Shown piece after piece: positions 52,715 to 60,875 of a stretch of 64,000 bases of DNA; position 1 is the first letter of the stretch, and each line of letters begins with the position of its first letter. The notes beneath the pieces are model-generated. The model was not told the origin of the DNA, did no database searches, and was given only the letters and a program-made list of their open reading frames with translations. Source of the DNA: Crassaminicella thermophila (GTDB lineage Bacteria > Bacillota > Clostridia > Peptostreptococcales > Thermotaleaceae); NCBI RefSeq assembly GCF_008152325.1, contig NZ_CP042243.1, forward strand, positions 2,733,026 through 2,797,025, written 5' to 3'. The position numbers and the translations under genes are program-made.

Positions 52715-54067
52715 CTATCTTCCTTCTAAAATAATCTTTTCCATTTCTCTTTTTACAATCATACTTGTAACAATTGTAGAAATAAAATCTGAAATTGGAT
52801 AGGTAATCCATATTCCCATAAGTCCAAAAAAGCGAGGAAGAATCAATAATAAAGGAATGAATAATAGAACCTGTCTTAATAGTGTCAAAATTAAAGATGG
52901 TATTGCTTTCCCTAAAGCCTGGAACAATGCTGATCCTACTATTTGAACCCCTATTATTGGAACCATCATAATAACAACTCTTAAAACAATAGCTCCCTCT
53001 TTAACCAAATTTATATCTTTACTAAATACCCCCATAATTACAGTAGGAAATAATTCACCGATCAAAACACTAAAAGAAGCAAATACTGTTGTAACAATAA
53101 TAGATAATTTTACCGTTTCCTTTACCCTATCTATCTTCTTTGCCCCGTAATTAAATCCTACAATAGGCTGCATTCCCTGAATCACTCCAAATAGCGGCAT
53201 AAACAAAAACATGAGCACCCTATTGACGATTCCAAGAATAGAAATGGCCAAATCTCCTCCATAAATTTTTAATGAGTTATTTAATATAATGGCCACAACA
53301 CTTCCTGCAATTTGTCTTGCAAAAGAAGCAAACCCAACCGTAAAAATTTCCTTTTGCAATTCTTTTTTTATCTTTAGGTGATAAAGTTTTACATGAAATA
53401 TACTTTTTTCTCCAAAGAAATATCTTAAAACATAAATAAGTGAAGCAAATTGAGATAAAATAGTAGCTAACGCTGCTCCTTTTATCCCCATCCTAAATCC
53501 AAAAATAAAGATTGGATCTAATAAAATATTCAAACCTGTTCCTATAAGCATACTAACCATGGCAGCTTTGGCATTTCCCTCTGCTCTTACTAAGTTATTT
53601 GATGTAATAACAAGAGGAAAGTATATACTTCCTATAAAAATAACAAACATATACTCTTTAGCATAAGGTAGGATTGTATTTGTTGCACCAAATAGCTTCA
53701 GCAATGGTTCCAAAAACGATAATCCAAAAACTGCTGTAATAATCCCCATAAGTAAAACAATACTGTATGCATTTCCTACTACATAATCAGCTCTTCCTTT
53801 GTCCTTTGCTCCTAAAGCTCTTGATACAATCGATGCAGCACCAATCCCAACTAACTGTCCAAGGGCCATAATCATCATCTGTATAGGAAAAGCTATTGTT
53901 AGTCCTCCAATGCCTAAAGTACCAACACCCCTACCAATGAATATAGTATCTACAACATTATACAATGCATTTACAATCATCCCAATAGTTGCAGGCAAAG
54001 ATAAATTCAGTAGCAACCTGCTTATTTTTTCATTCTCCAGCTTATAGCTTCTTTCATTCACAAACAT
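52715..54067 (-). CDS. MATE-family efflux transporter
   Basis: A 450-aa, 12-helix membrane protein of the multidrug and toxin extrusion family, made of two MatE repeats (first from LLLNLSLPATIGMIVNALYN and VDTIFIGRGVGTLGIGGLTI; second from IAGSVVAIILNNSLKIYGGD). It exports cationic or other drugs by sodium or proton exchange. It is 14 nt downstream of a marR-family gene, with which it is almost certainly co-transcribed and regulated. The substrate cannot be inferred. Confidence 0.93.
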   Translation of the reverse strand: MFVNERSYKLENEKISRLLLNLSLPATIGMIVNALYNVVDTIFIGRGVGTLGIGGLTIAFPIQMMIMALGQLVGIGAASIVSRALGAKDKGRADYVVGNAYSIVLLMGIITAVFGLSFLEPLLKLFGATNTILPYAKEYMFVIFIGSIYFPLVITSNNLVRAEGNAKAAMVSMLIGTGLNILLDPIFIFGFRMGIKGAALATILSQFASLIYVLRYFFGEKSIFHVKLYHLKIKKELQKEIFTVGFASFARQIAGSVVAIILNNSLKIYGGDLAISILGIVNRVLMFLFMPLFGVIQGMQPIVGFNYGAKKIDRVKETVKLSIIVTTVFASFSVLIGELFPTVIMGVFSKDINLVKEGAIVLRVVIMMVPIIGVQIVGSALFQALGKAIPSLILTLLRQVLLFIPLLLILPRFFGLMGIWITYPISDFISTIVTSMIVKREMEKIILEGR

Positions 54068-54081
54068 CTCTCCTATTATTT

Positions 54082-54528
54082 TTAGTCTTCTTTTCCTTTT
54101 ATCTTCATAGCTGCATTTTCTGCCATTTTCTTTAATAATTTTAACAATAGCTCTTTTTCTTCTTCCGTAAAAGAATCCTCTAAAATTTCTGTAAATCCAG
54201 AGAGTATTTTTTTTATCTTCGGTTTAATAGATACTGCTTTTTCTGTAGTATACACCTTATAAGCTCTTTTATCCTCTGGGTCTACCTTTCGAATAACATA
54301 CCCTTCTTTCTCTAATTTTTTAATCGCTCTTGCCGTCGTTCCTTTATCAATTTTTAAATGCTCTGCCATAAATTCCTGACTGATTCCATCTTTTTTTAAA
54401 AGCATCATCAAAAAAATAATTTGTCCGCTTCCTATATTGTATGGTTTTAATTCTTTTTCAAAATATACCTTTCCATACCTATGGATAATTGAAATCCATT
54501 TACCAATAGATTCTTGTTCTCTTTTCAT
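54082..54528 (-). CDS. MarR-family transcriptional regulator
   Basis: A 148-aa winged-helix repressor: helices then the wHTH (about 45-105: QEFMAEHLKIDKGTTARAIK, KLEKEGYVIRKVDPEDKRAY), with the characteristic wing DPEDKRAY. GGAGG lies 7 nt before the ATG. It sits immediately upstream of the MATE gene, and two clear palindromes flank its promoter, so it very likely represses its own operon until a drug-like ligand binds. Confidence 0.93.
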   Translation of the reverse strand: MKREQESIGKWISIIHRYGKVYFEKELKPYNIGSGQIIFLMMLLKKDGISQEFMAEHLKIDKGTTARAIKKLEKEGYVIRKVDPEDKRAYKVYTTEKAVSIKPKIKKILSGFTEILEDSFTEEEKELLLKLLKKMAENAAMKIKGKED

Positions 54529-54542
54529 CCTATCTCCTCCAT

Positions 54543-54593
54543 TAGTTGCAGATGCAACTATATTTTACATCTTTTTAGTTGTTAATGCAACTA
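54543..54593. promoter_or_regulatory. Two MarR operators
   Basis: TAGTTGCAGATGCAACTA (54543-54560, perfect palindrome) and TAGTTGTTAATGCAACTA (54576-54593) are 33 bp apart. The second covers the -35 and the first lies just downstream of the -10. Confidence 0.85.
54562..54590 (-). promoter_or_regulatory. Sigma-A promoter of marR-MATE
   Basis: TTGCAT (54585-54590), a 17-bp spacer, TAAAAT (54562-54567) on the minus strand, interleaved with the two operators. Confidence 0.8.
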
Positions 54594-54604
54594 TTTTCTC
54601 AAAA

Positions 54605-54637
54605 AAAAATAACATTCTTTATAAGAATGTTATTTTT
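54605..54637 (-). terminator. Terminator of the TerD/TelA operon
   Basis: The AAAAATAACATTCTT / AAGAATGTTATTTTT perfect 15-bp inverted repeat overlaps the terD-like stop codon. Confidence 0.92.
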
Positions 54638-55187
54638 AAATAACAGTTATATTGAATAGCTTTTTTATACTATTTAGTAGATTTTCTGGATACTGATACT
54701 TTACAGTATTAAATTTCCACAAATCTTTATATTGATAAATTTCTCCTATTATTACAGTTTCATTGTTTTTTATATCAACCGTCTCATTTATTTGAAACAT
54801 TTCCTGATTTGTCATCTGATCAAAGATTTGAAATAATAAATTTACATTTTCAACATCAGCAGTATTTTTGTATATAGAACAACTAAAAATTATTTTTTCA
54901 AAATTTTCAGCAAGTCCATTCAAATCAATTTCTATTGTTTTTATATTTTCTATATCCGTATAGTCTTCTCTATATCTAATCATTTTACAAGTACTAATTG
55001 GATTGTTATAAAAAACAATATTATCTTTATATACTTTATTATTTTTATCTACCATGAAAATAAAAAAATCTATATGAAATGCATACTCAGAAGAATTAGG
55101 ATAAACGGCTTTTATCTTTAAGCCACCTACCCCTTCATTCAAATTCCCTATTACAACTTTTTCCCCTTTAATAAGCAGTTTTGACAC
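54636..55187 (-). CDS. TerD-family stress protein
   Basis: A 183-aa protein matching the TerD/CABP domain: SKLLIKGEKVVIGNL at the start, NIVFYNNPISTCKMIRYRED, ENIKTIEIDLNGL, and a TVIIGEIYQYKDLWKFN ending like the GEvYrhngeWKF motif. These calcium-binding-type proteins belong to the tellurite/chemical stress response. The frame extends upstream to a TTG, but GGAG spaced 6 nt before GTG 55187 gives the canonical start. The start overlaps the preceding gene by 20 bp. The DxDxS calcium-site acidic residues are poorly conserved. Confidence 0.8.
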   Translation of the reverse strand: MSKLLIKGEKVVIGNLNEGVGGLKIKAVYPNSSEYAFHIDFFIFMVDKNNKVYKDNIVFYNNPISTCKMIRYREDYTDIENIKTIEIDLNGLAENFEKIIFSCSIYKNTADVENVNLLFQIFDQMTNQEMFQINETVDIKNNETVIIGEIYQYKDLWKFNTVKYQYPENLLNSIKKLFNITVI

Positions 55188-55968
55188 TATTATCTCCGCC
55201 TTCAAAATCAAATTCTAATCTTATAAAGACTATATAATTTTCATCCAAAGAATGATCCATAAGCCCATAAATCGGAACTTCACTATTTTTATCAAAGCTT
55301 ATATAGTTTGTATCAACCCTTATATGATTTTTTATATACGCAGGATTATTTATAAAACAAATATTATTTTTATATTTTCCTGACCATATATTTATAAGAA
55401 ACATTTTTACTTCTTCTGATACTTTTTTATTAAATTTTATAAAATCCTCTATATACTTTTTCATTCCTTCTCTTCTTAAAAAAATATATTCTATTTCTTC
55501 ATATTTATACTGAGCAATTTCCTTATAAATTTCTTTTTTTACTTTATGAAATAAATCATCATCCGTTTTTCTTTGCTCTAAAATATTTTTAAAATCTCCA
55601 GCTATCAAATACTTATTAAGCAAATCACTATTCCTATAAGCATAATAAAAATAAGCGCTTAAATCTGTGCAAACCCTACTTATATTTTTAAATACTTCTC
55701 TTGCCCAAGTAGACACAGGTTCAACTCTAAAATACCCATGAAAAAGGCCTTCTAGTACATCAGATACATAATATATATCAAATACAATATCCTCATTTTT
55801 ATCCTTAGAAGTAATTCTTAAAATTTTAAGCTCATCCACTTCTTGAAATATATTGTTATAGTAAAATATATGACTTTTTAATTGAAAATCCGGGTTTTTT
55901 AATTTACTTATCAAACTTTTTATCTCAAAATGCTGCTCTATTAACTCCAAGCACGCTTTCTTATCCAT
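55168..55968 (-). CDS. Unknown protein of the TerD/TelA cluster
   Basis: A 266-aa soluble protein with no signal peptide or membrane segment. It begins KKACLELIEQHFEIKSLISK and ends RLEFDFEGGDNSVKTAY. The middle is helical with many aromatic and charged residues; no catalytic motif or family is recognised. It starts 9 nt after telA and overlaps the terD-like gene by 20 bp, so it is firmly part of the four-gene unit. Its last 45 residues (SEVPIYGLMDHSLDENYIVF) are beta-rich and might be a divergent Ter-like module. Confidence 0.7.
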   Translation of the reverse strand: MDKKACLELIEQHFEIKSLISKLKNPDFQLKSHIFYYNNIFQEVDELKILRITSKDKNEDIVFDIYYVSDVLEGLFHGYFRVEPVSTWAREVFKNISRVCTDLSAYFYYAYRNSDLLNKYLIAGDFKNILEQRKTDDDLFHKVKKEIYKEIAQYKYEEIEYIFLRREGMKKYIEDFIKFNKKVSEEVKMFLINIWSGKYKNNICFINNPAYIKNHIRVDTNYISFDKNSEVPIYGLMDHSLDENYIVFIRLEFDFEGGDNSVKTAY

Positions 55969-55977
55969 TGAATCACC

Positions 55978-57135
55978 CTATTTGTATTGACTTCTTAAAG
56001 CTAAAAGCTTCTGTTTTTGCGTATTTTCAAGTTGAACCAATTCTTTTTCAATTGTCTCTCTCTTTTGTCTTCCTTCTTCATAAATTTTCATAGAGCCTTC
56101 TATTGTTTCGATTAATTTCATATGGGTTTCTCTTAGTGTATCCATACTTATAATTCCTCTTTCACTTTCCTTTGCAATTTCTAATGTATTCATTTTTAGC
56201 AACTCAGCATTTTGTTTTAGCATATTTTCTGTTGTATCTGAAACCTTTTTCTGAAGCTCTAAAGCAGTCTTTTGTTTATTTAAAGAAATAGCCAAAGCAA
56301 TCTGATTTTTCCAAACAGGAATAGTAGTTAAAATACTAGATTGAATTTTATTCGCAAGAATTTTATCGTTATTTTGCATCAATCTTATTTGTGGAAGAGT
56401 TTGAATAGCTATTTCTCTACTCAATTTTAAGTCGTGGATTCTTTTTTCCATTTCATTTAGCATTTGGGCAAAATCATTATACTTTTGAATATCTAGCATA
56501 TCCTTAGTCTTATCAGCCCTATTTTTTAACTCTATAAGAATTGTTTCTTTTAATTCTTTGTATTTTAGCTCTCCTGCTGCAATATACATCTCTAACTTAT
56601 GCACATACTCTAAATTCTTATTATACAAAGCATCTAACACATTAACATCTCTAATTAATTCTTTTCTAGCCGTATCTAAGGCAACAACAATTTTATCTAC
56701 CGTTTGGGTAACATTCTCAAGCTGAATTTTACTGTTTTCAAAGCTTTTCTTTATTTTATTTAAAAATGGGATCTTACTAGTAATAGATTTTTTTTCTTGT
56801 AGCTTTTCTACATCAACCGATTGAATTGTTGTTAGTAACAAGGACAAATTGTTTCCTACATGACCTGTATCCTTTGTTCGTACTCCCTCCAATATACCAT
56901 CTGCAAATTTTGCAATACTTCCTTGAATTTCTGCACCAAAAGAAGCAATGCTGTTTACATCTCCTATTTTTATTTCGTTTTTCATACTCTCTAAAGCTTT
57001 TAAATCTTCTTTATTAAACTTTGACAAATCAACAGAAATGTAATTTTCACTCTCTTTTTCCTCTACAATATCCGTATTTTTTTCCAATACTTTATTATTT
57101 TCTTCAACTTCTTTTAATAAGTCCTGAAAACCCAC
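55978..57135 (-). CDS. telA: TelA/KlaA toxic-anion resistance protein
   Basis: A 385-aa cytoplasmic, largely coiled-coil protein of the TelA family: VNSIASFGAEIQGSIAKFAD near 60, IPFLNKIKKSFENSKIQ, and the long helical region with NKIQSSILTTIPVWKNQIAL that is diagnostic for the family. TelA homologues are linked to tellurite, nisin and other envelope-stress resistance in Firmicutes; the mechanism is unknown. The GTG start has GGGGAG upstream. It sits between an XpaC-like gene and the unknown/TerD genes. Confidence 0.92.
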   Translation of the reverse strand: MGFQDLLKEVEENNKVLEKNTDIVEEKESENYISVDLSKFNKEDLKALESMKNEIKIGDVNSIASFGAEIQGSIAKFADGILEGVRTKDTGHVGNNLSLLLTTIQSVDVEKLQEKKSITSKIPFLNKIKKSFENSKIQLENVTQTVDKIVVALDTARKELIRDVNVLDALYNKNLEYVHKLEMYIAAGELKYKELKETILIELKNRADKTKDMLDIQKYNDFAQMLNEMEKRIHDLKLSREIAIQTLPQIRLMQNNDKILANKIQSSILTTIPVWKNQIALAISLNKQKTALELQKKVSDTTENMLKQNAELLKMNTLEIAKESERGIISMDTLRETHMKLIETIEGSMKIYEEGRQKRETIEKELVQLENTQKQKLLALRSQYK

Positions 57136-57159
57136 TATCCTTCACTCCCCTTTTGCATA

Positions 57160-57621
57160 TTAAAAATCTGATTTGATTAAATCCTGTACTGTTTTTAAAT
57201 CTACCTGTAAATTTAACTGCTGTTGCTCTTTTATACCCTCTATAGTAACATACAGCTTTTTATTCATCTCACAAATGGTATTTACTAATTGTTCTTTCTC
57301 TTTTTGACTAGCATTTTTTTCATCAAAGCTTACTAGGATTTCTCTTACCATAGGAATATATTTTAACAATAGCAATTCTTTTACAGATATGATACTATCT
57401 ATATGTTCTTCGTAGTATGAAATAATAAAAGAATAATAAGCAATAAAAGAAAGTAAGCTTGTAAAAATTTTCTGATCATTTATAGTACAAAGAAATTTCT
57501 CTATTTCTTTTAATGAAATTTTTCCATCTTCTAAAACAGAATTTTCCTGATTGTTTTCTTGTACTGTATGAAAATCCTCTGTATCTTTTTTTCTTTTGAA
57601 CAGATTAAAGATTTCAATCAC
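57160..57621 (-). CDS. XpaC-like protein
   Basis: A 153-aa protein. After a charged, low-complexity N-terminus it is helical, and its end (KYIPMVREILVSFDE, then KKLYVTIEGIKEQQQLNLQV) resembles the C-terminal part of XpaC, which is paired with telA in many Firmicutes. XpaC membrane segments are missing, so this is a shortened form. The GTG start is close to AAGGA, an unusually short spacing, so the start is uncertain. It is the first gene of the four-gene stress operon; upstream is repeat A. Confidence 0.6.
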   Translation of the reverse strand: MIEIFNLFKRKKDTEDFHTVQENNQENSVLEDGKISLKEIEKFLCTINDQKIFTSLLSFIAYYSFIISYYEEHIDSIISVKELLLLKYIPMVREILVSFDEKNASQKEKEQLVNTICEMNKKLYVTIEGIKEQQQLNLQVDLKTVQDLIKSDF

Positions 57622-57687
57622 ATCCTTATTTAAAGCTTAGTTTTCTCTAAATCTTTGTTTATGAACGTTATTTTTCAATTCATTAAT

Positions 57688-57757
57688 AAAGATAAACAAT
57701 ACTGATATTAAAAAAAGAAATATAAAAAAATAAGTGAATGACTCTGATAACTTTTGC
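57688..57757. repeat. Dispersed intergenic repeat A, copy 4
   Basis: AAAGATAAACAATACTGATA through AAGTGAATGACTCTGATAACTTTTGC, matching copies 3 and 5. It lies in a 370-bp gap between the XpaC-like gene and the glycine riboswitch. Apart from the riboswitch promoter I see nothing else there. Confidence 0.7.
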
Positions 57758-57918
57758 TTTTAAAAAACTTACTGAACGTTTTTTTTATTTTTCTTCTTAA
57801 AATTGCTTATTTATATTTTATTATATCAAACACTATTTTCTATTCAAAGGATAAGTATACTTTTTCCAGTTTATTAGATTGTGCAATATTTAGAATTTTA
57901 TTACTTTTCTGTATGCAG

Positions 57919-57947
57919 TTGCCATATTTTCCGTTCAATGTTATAAT
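57919..57947 (+). promoter_or_regulatory. Sigma-A promoter of the glycine riboswitch
   Basis: TTGCCA (57919-57924), a 17-bp spacer, TATAAT (57942-57947), about 45 bp before the first aptamer. Confidence 0.85.
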
Positions 57948-57992
57948 CATATCGACCAGTTTCATTTAATATCAAGTGAATATTTTCGGATG

Positions 57993-58148
57993 AAGATAAC
58001 GGGAGAGTGATCACTGATCCACCGAAGAAGTTACTCTTTCAGGTAAAGGGACCGTTATTGGACGAGCCTCTGGAGAGACTCTTATTGAGCACCGAAGGAG
58101 CAAGCCGATAATTTTATCGGTGAAACTCTCAGGTAAAAGGACAGAGCA
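57993..58148 (+). ncRNA. Tandem glycine riboswitch
   Basis: Two glycine aptamers in series. The first (57993-58058) is closed by ATAACGG / CCGTTAT and holds GGGAGAG, CCGAAGAAG and TTTCAGGTAAAGGGACC. The second (about 58060-58148) holds GGAGAGAC, CACCGAAGGAGCAAGCC and CTCTCAGGTAAAAGGACAGAG. These are the conserved gcvT-type glycine aptamer blocks. A terminator hairpin follows directly, so binding probably switches transcription of the AGCS symporter gene downstream. Confidence 0.96.
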
Positions 58149-58163
58149 TTTTGTTTCCTAGAG

Positions 58164-58190
58164 GCCAAATCATTTGATTTGGCTTTTTTT
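58164..58190 (+). terminator. Expression-platform terminator of the glycine riboswitch
   Basis: The GCCAAATCA / TGATTTGGC stem is followed by seven T, 16 nt after the second aptamer and 77 bp before the symporter start. Confidence 0.9.
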
Positions 58191-58267
58191 ATAATCCATT
58201 TATGGGTTATAATTAAAGCCTTCCTTATTGGTTATAAAATCAAAACAAATAACAAGGAGGAAGGATT

Positions 58268-59635
58268 ATGGAAAAATTAACTACTTTCTTTAATCAAATC
58301 GATTCTTTTGTATGGGGCCCACCTTTACTAATTTTATTAGTAGGTACAGGTATCTACCTTACCATTCGATTAGGAGTACTTCAAGTATTAAAATTGCCTT
58401 TAGCCCTTAAATATTTATTTTCGAAAGAACAAGATCATACTGCTAAGGGTGATGTATCTAGCTTCGCAGCTCTTTGTACCGCTTTAGCTGCAACTATTGG
58501 TACTGGAAATATTGTAGGGGTAGCAACTGCTATTAAAGCAGGAGGACCTGGTGCTTTATTTTGGATGTGGATGGCAGCATTCTTTGGCATGGCCACAAAA
58601 TATGCAGAAGGTTTATTAGCAGTAAAGTATAGAGTAGTAGATGAAAATGGCCAAATGTCAGGAGGGCCTATGTACTATATAGAAAAAGGTCTAGGCAACA
58701 AATGGCTTGCTAAAATGTTTGCTTTCTTTGGTATCGGAGTTGCATTCTTTGGAATCGGTACTTTTCCACAGGTAAATGCCATTACAAATGCAGCAAAAAT
58801 CACACTGCATGTACCTGTTATTGTTTCTTCTATTATTCTTACTATACTTGTAGCCCTTGTAACCTTAGGTGGGATTAAAAGTATTTCTAAAGTTGCTGAG
58901 CTGACTGTTCCTTTTATGGCCGTATTTTACATCATTGGTTCAATAATTATCCTTATTATAAATATAGATTTATTACCACAAACAATTGCTTTGATAATAA
59001 AGAGTGCCTTTACCCCTACTGCAGCTACTGGTGGCTTCTTAGGAGCAAGTGTTATGTTAGCTATTCGAAACGGTGTTGCAAGAGGTGTTTTTTCTAATGA
59101 ATCTGGTTTAGGTAGTGCTCCTATTGCTGCTGCCGCTGCAAAAACAAAATCTTGTGTACGTCAAGGTCTTATATCTATGACAGGAACATTTTTTGATACC
59201 ATTATTGTATGTACAATGACTGGTTTAGTACTAATTTTAACAGGTGCATGGCAATCTGATTTTGAAGGGGCAGCTATGACAAATGCAGCCTTCCATCAAG
59301 CATTACCAGTTGCTGGACAATTCATTGTGACGATTGGATTAATCTTCTTTGCTTTTACGACTATATTAGGATGGAACTATTATGGTGAGCGATGTATCGA
59401 ATATATTTTCGGTGTAGCAGGAATTAAACCTTTTAAATATATTTATATATTCTTAGTAGCAGTAGGTGCTTTCTTAAAATTAAACTTAATTTGGATTTTA
59501 GCTGATATTGTAAATGGATTAATGGCTATTCCAAACCTTATTGGTCTTGTTGGCCTAAGCGGTGTAGTTGTTACAGAAACCAAGGAATATTTTAAACAGC
59601 TAAAAGATGAAATGAGCAAAAAAAACGTTGCTTAA
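58268..59635 (+). CDS. Sodium:alanine/glycine symporter (AGCS family)
   Basis: A 455-aa, 10-11 helix transporter. It has the AGCS signature LAATIGTGNIVGVATAIKAG, then GALFWMWMAAFFGMATKYAE and VFSNESGLGSAPIAAAAAKT. It imports glycine or alanine with sodium. AACAAGGAGG precedes the ATG. It is controlled by the tandem glycine riboswitch, so glycine is probably the main substrate. In clostridia glycine feeds Stickland metabolism or the glycine cleavage system, and the threonine-to-glycine genes tdh-kbl lie 2.5 kb away. Confidence 0.95.
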   Translation: MEKLTTFFNQIDSFVWGPPLLILLVGTGIYLTIRLGVLQVLKLPLALKYLFSKEQDHTAKGDVSSFAALCTALAATIGTGNIVGVATAIKAGGPGALFWMWMAAFFGMATKYAEGLLAVKYRVVDENGQMSGGPMYYIEKGLGNKWLAKMFAFFGIGVAFFGIGTFPQVNAITNAAKITLHVPVIVSSIILTILVALVTLGGIKSISKVAELTVPFMAVFYIIGSIIILIINIDLLPQTIALIIKSAFTPTAATGGFLGASVMLAIRNGVARGVFSNESGLGSAPIAAAAAKTKSCVRQGLISMTGTFFDTIIVCTMTGLVLILTGAWQSDFEGAAMTNAAFHQALPVAGQFIVTIGLIFFAFTTILGWNYYGERCIEYIFGVAGIKPFKYIYIFLVAVGAFLKLNLIWILADIVNGLMAIPNLIGLVGLSGVVVTETKEYFKQLKDEMSKKNVA

Positions 59636-59643
59636 ATTCAATG

Positions 59644-59674
59644 GCTATATACCATTAGGTATGTAGCTTTTTTT
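59644..59674 (+). terminator. Terminator of the symporter gene
   Basis: GCTATATACC ATTA GGTATGTAGC is followed by TTTTTTT. Confidence 0.8.
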
Positions 59675-59785
59675 ATTTTTCTATTTCCTTGACAAGAATT
59701 TCTATTTTTTATTTAATGAATATGATATATATAACAGAGTGTAGACAAAATAAAATTTATGAATGAAAAATAAAAGCGAATGATT

Positions 59786-59858
59786 GCAAAAGTTATCAAA
59801 GTCATTCTCTTATCTTTTTATATTTCCTTTTTCAAATGTTTATGTTGTTTATCTATAG
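59786..59858. repeat. Dispersed intergenic repeat A, copy 5 (inverted)
   Basis: The complement reads CTATAGATAAACAACATAAA through GAATGACTTTGATAACTTTTGC, matching copies 3 and 4. It fills most of the 300-bp gap between the symporter and the DUF2156 gene; no other feature is seen there. Confidence 0.7.
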
Positions 59859-59939
59859 ATGAATCTTAATCATTAAAATTTATTTTTTTGGGTATAGAAT
59901 AAAAGATGCAAATATAAAATTTTATTGAAGGAGATCATT

Positions 59940-60863
59940 ATGTTTAAAAACGAGATTACACTAGAAGATAAAGCCTTATTTGAAAAATATACTGGTAGTT
60001 ATCCTTATGAAACATCAGGCTTAAGCTTTACAAGCCTTTTTATGTGGAGACATCTAAATTCATTTAAATATGAAATCATTCATGATTTCTTATGTATTTC
60101 AGGAATCAATCATCTTAATTTAGATTATAAGGAATTCTTTGTTTTCCCTCCATTGGCAATAGGAAAATATGATGTTCATAAACTTTCTTTAGCAATAGAT
60201 GTAATAAAAAATAAATTTGATGAAAAAGGTGTTCCTTTTAATATGAAACTTGTCCCTCTTCACATAATAGAAATTTTGAAAGCAGCTAAACCTAAGAAAT
60301 TTATTTTTACACCTGATCGAGACAATTATGACTATGTTTATTTAGCAAAAGATTTAATTGAATTAAGAGGAAGAAAGTATCATGCAAAGAAAAACCACTT
60401 AAATTACTTTATAAAGAATGTTACTCATCAATACGTACCCTTAACAAATGAACATATAAAAGATTGCTTAGCCTTAAATGAACGCCTTATAAAAACAAAA
60501 ACCTATAGCCCATTAGAAAGTCATCTTATAGATCTTGAGCAAAATGCCGTTTACGAAGCTTTAAAAAATATGAATGCCTTAGGCTGTAAGGGAGGAGCTA
60601 TTTTAATTGATAACGAGGTTCAAGCCTTTACCCTTGGAGCAAAATTAAATGAAGATACCATGGTTATTCATATTGAAAAAGCAAACGCACGAATCCGTGG
60701 ATTATATCAAGCCATTAATCAGCAGTTTTGCAGCCATGAATGCATAGATCTAAAATATGTCAATAGAGAAGAAGATATGGGTTTAGAAAACTTGAGAAAA
60801 GCAAAGCTTTCCTATCGTCCTGTTAAAATGATTGAAAAATATAATGTAACTCTTATGAAGTAA
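59940..60863 (+). CDS. DUF2156 (GNAT-fold, LPG-synthase-like C-terminal) protein
   Basis: A 307-aa protein of the DUF2156 family, a double-GNAT fold related to the catalytic part of phosphatidylglycerol lysyltransferase but without the membrane half. It has ELRGRKYHAKKNHLNYFIKN, GCKGGAILIDNEVQAFTLGA and then HIEKANARIRGLYQAINQQF, and ends RPVKMIEKYNVTLMK. ATG 59940 has AAGGAG 6 nt upstream; the TTG 15 nt earlier uses that site as codons. It is probably an aminoacyl- or acyl-transferase on an unknown acceptor. It is co-transcribed with the following GNAT gene. Confidence 0.85.
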   Translation: MFKNEITLEDKALFEKYTGSYPYETSGLSFTSLFMWRHLNSFKYEIIHDFLCISGINHLNLDYKEFFVFPPLAIGKYDVHKLSLAIDVIKNKFDEKGVPFNMKLVPLHIIEILKAAKPKKFIFTPDRDNYDYVYLAKDLIELRGRKYHAKKNHLNYFIKNVTHQYVPLTNEHIKDCLALNERLIKTKTYSPLESHLIDLEQNAVYEALKNMNALGCKGGAILIDNEVQAFTLGAKLNEDTMVIHIEKANARIRGLYQAINQQFCSHECIDLKYVNREEDMGLENLRKAKLSYRPVKMIEKYNVTLMK

Positions 60864-60875
60864 AGGAGGGAAAAA

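Noticed and set aside
57754-57969. 71-aa plus-strand frame before the glycine riboswitch
   Set aside because: It is AT-rich random frame overlapping repeat A and the riboswitch promoter, with no ribosome-binding site.
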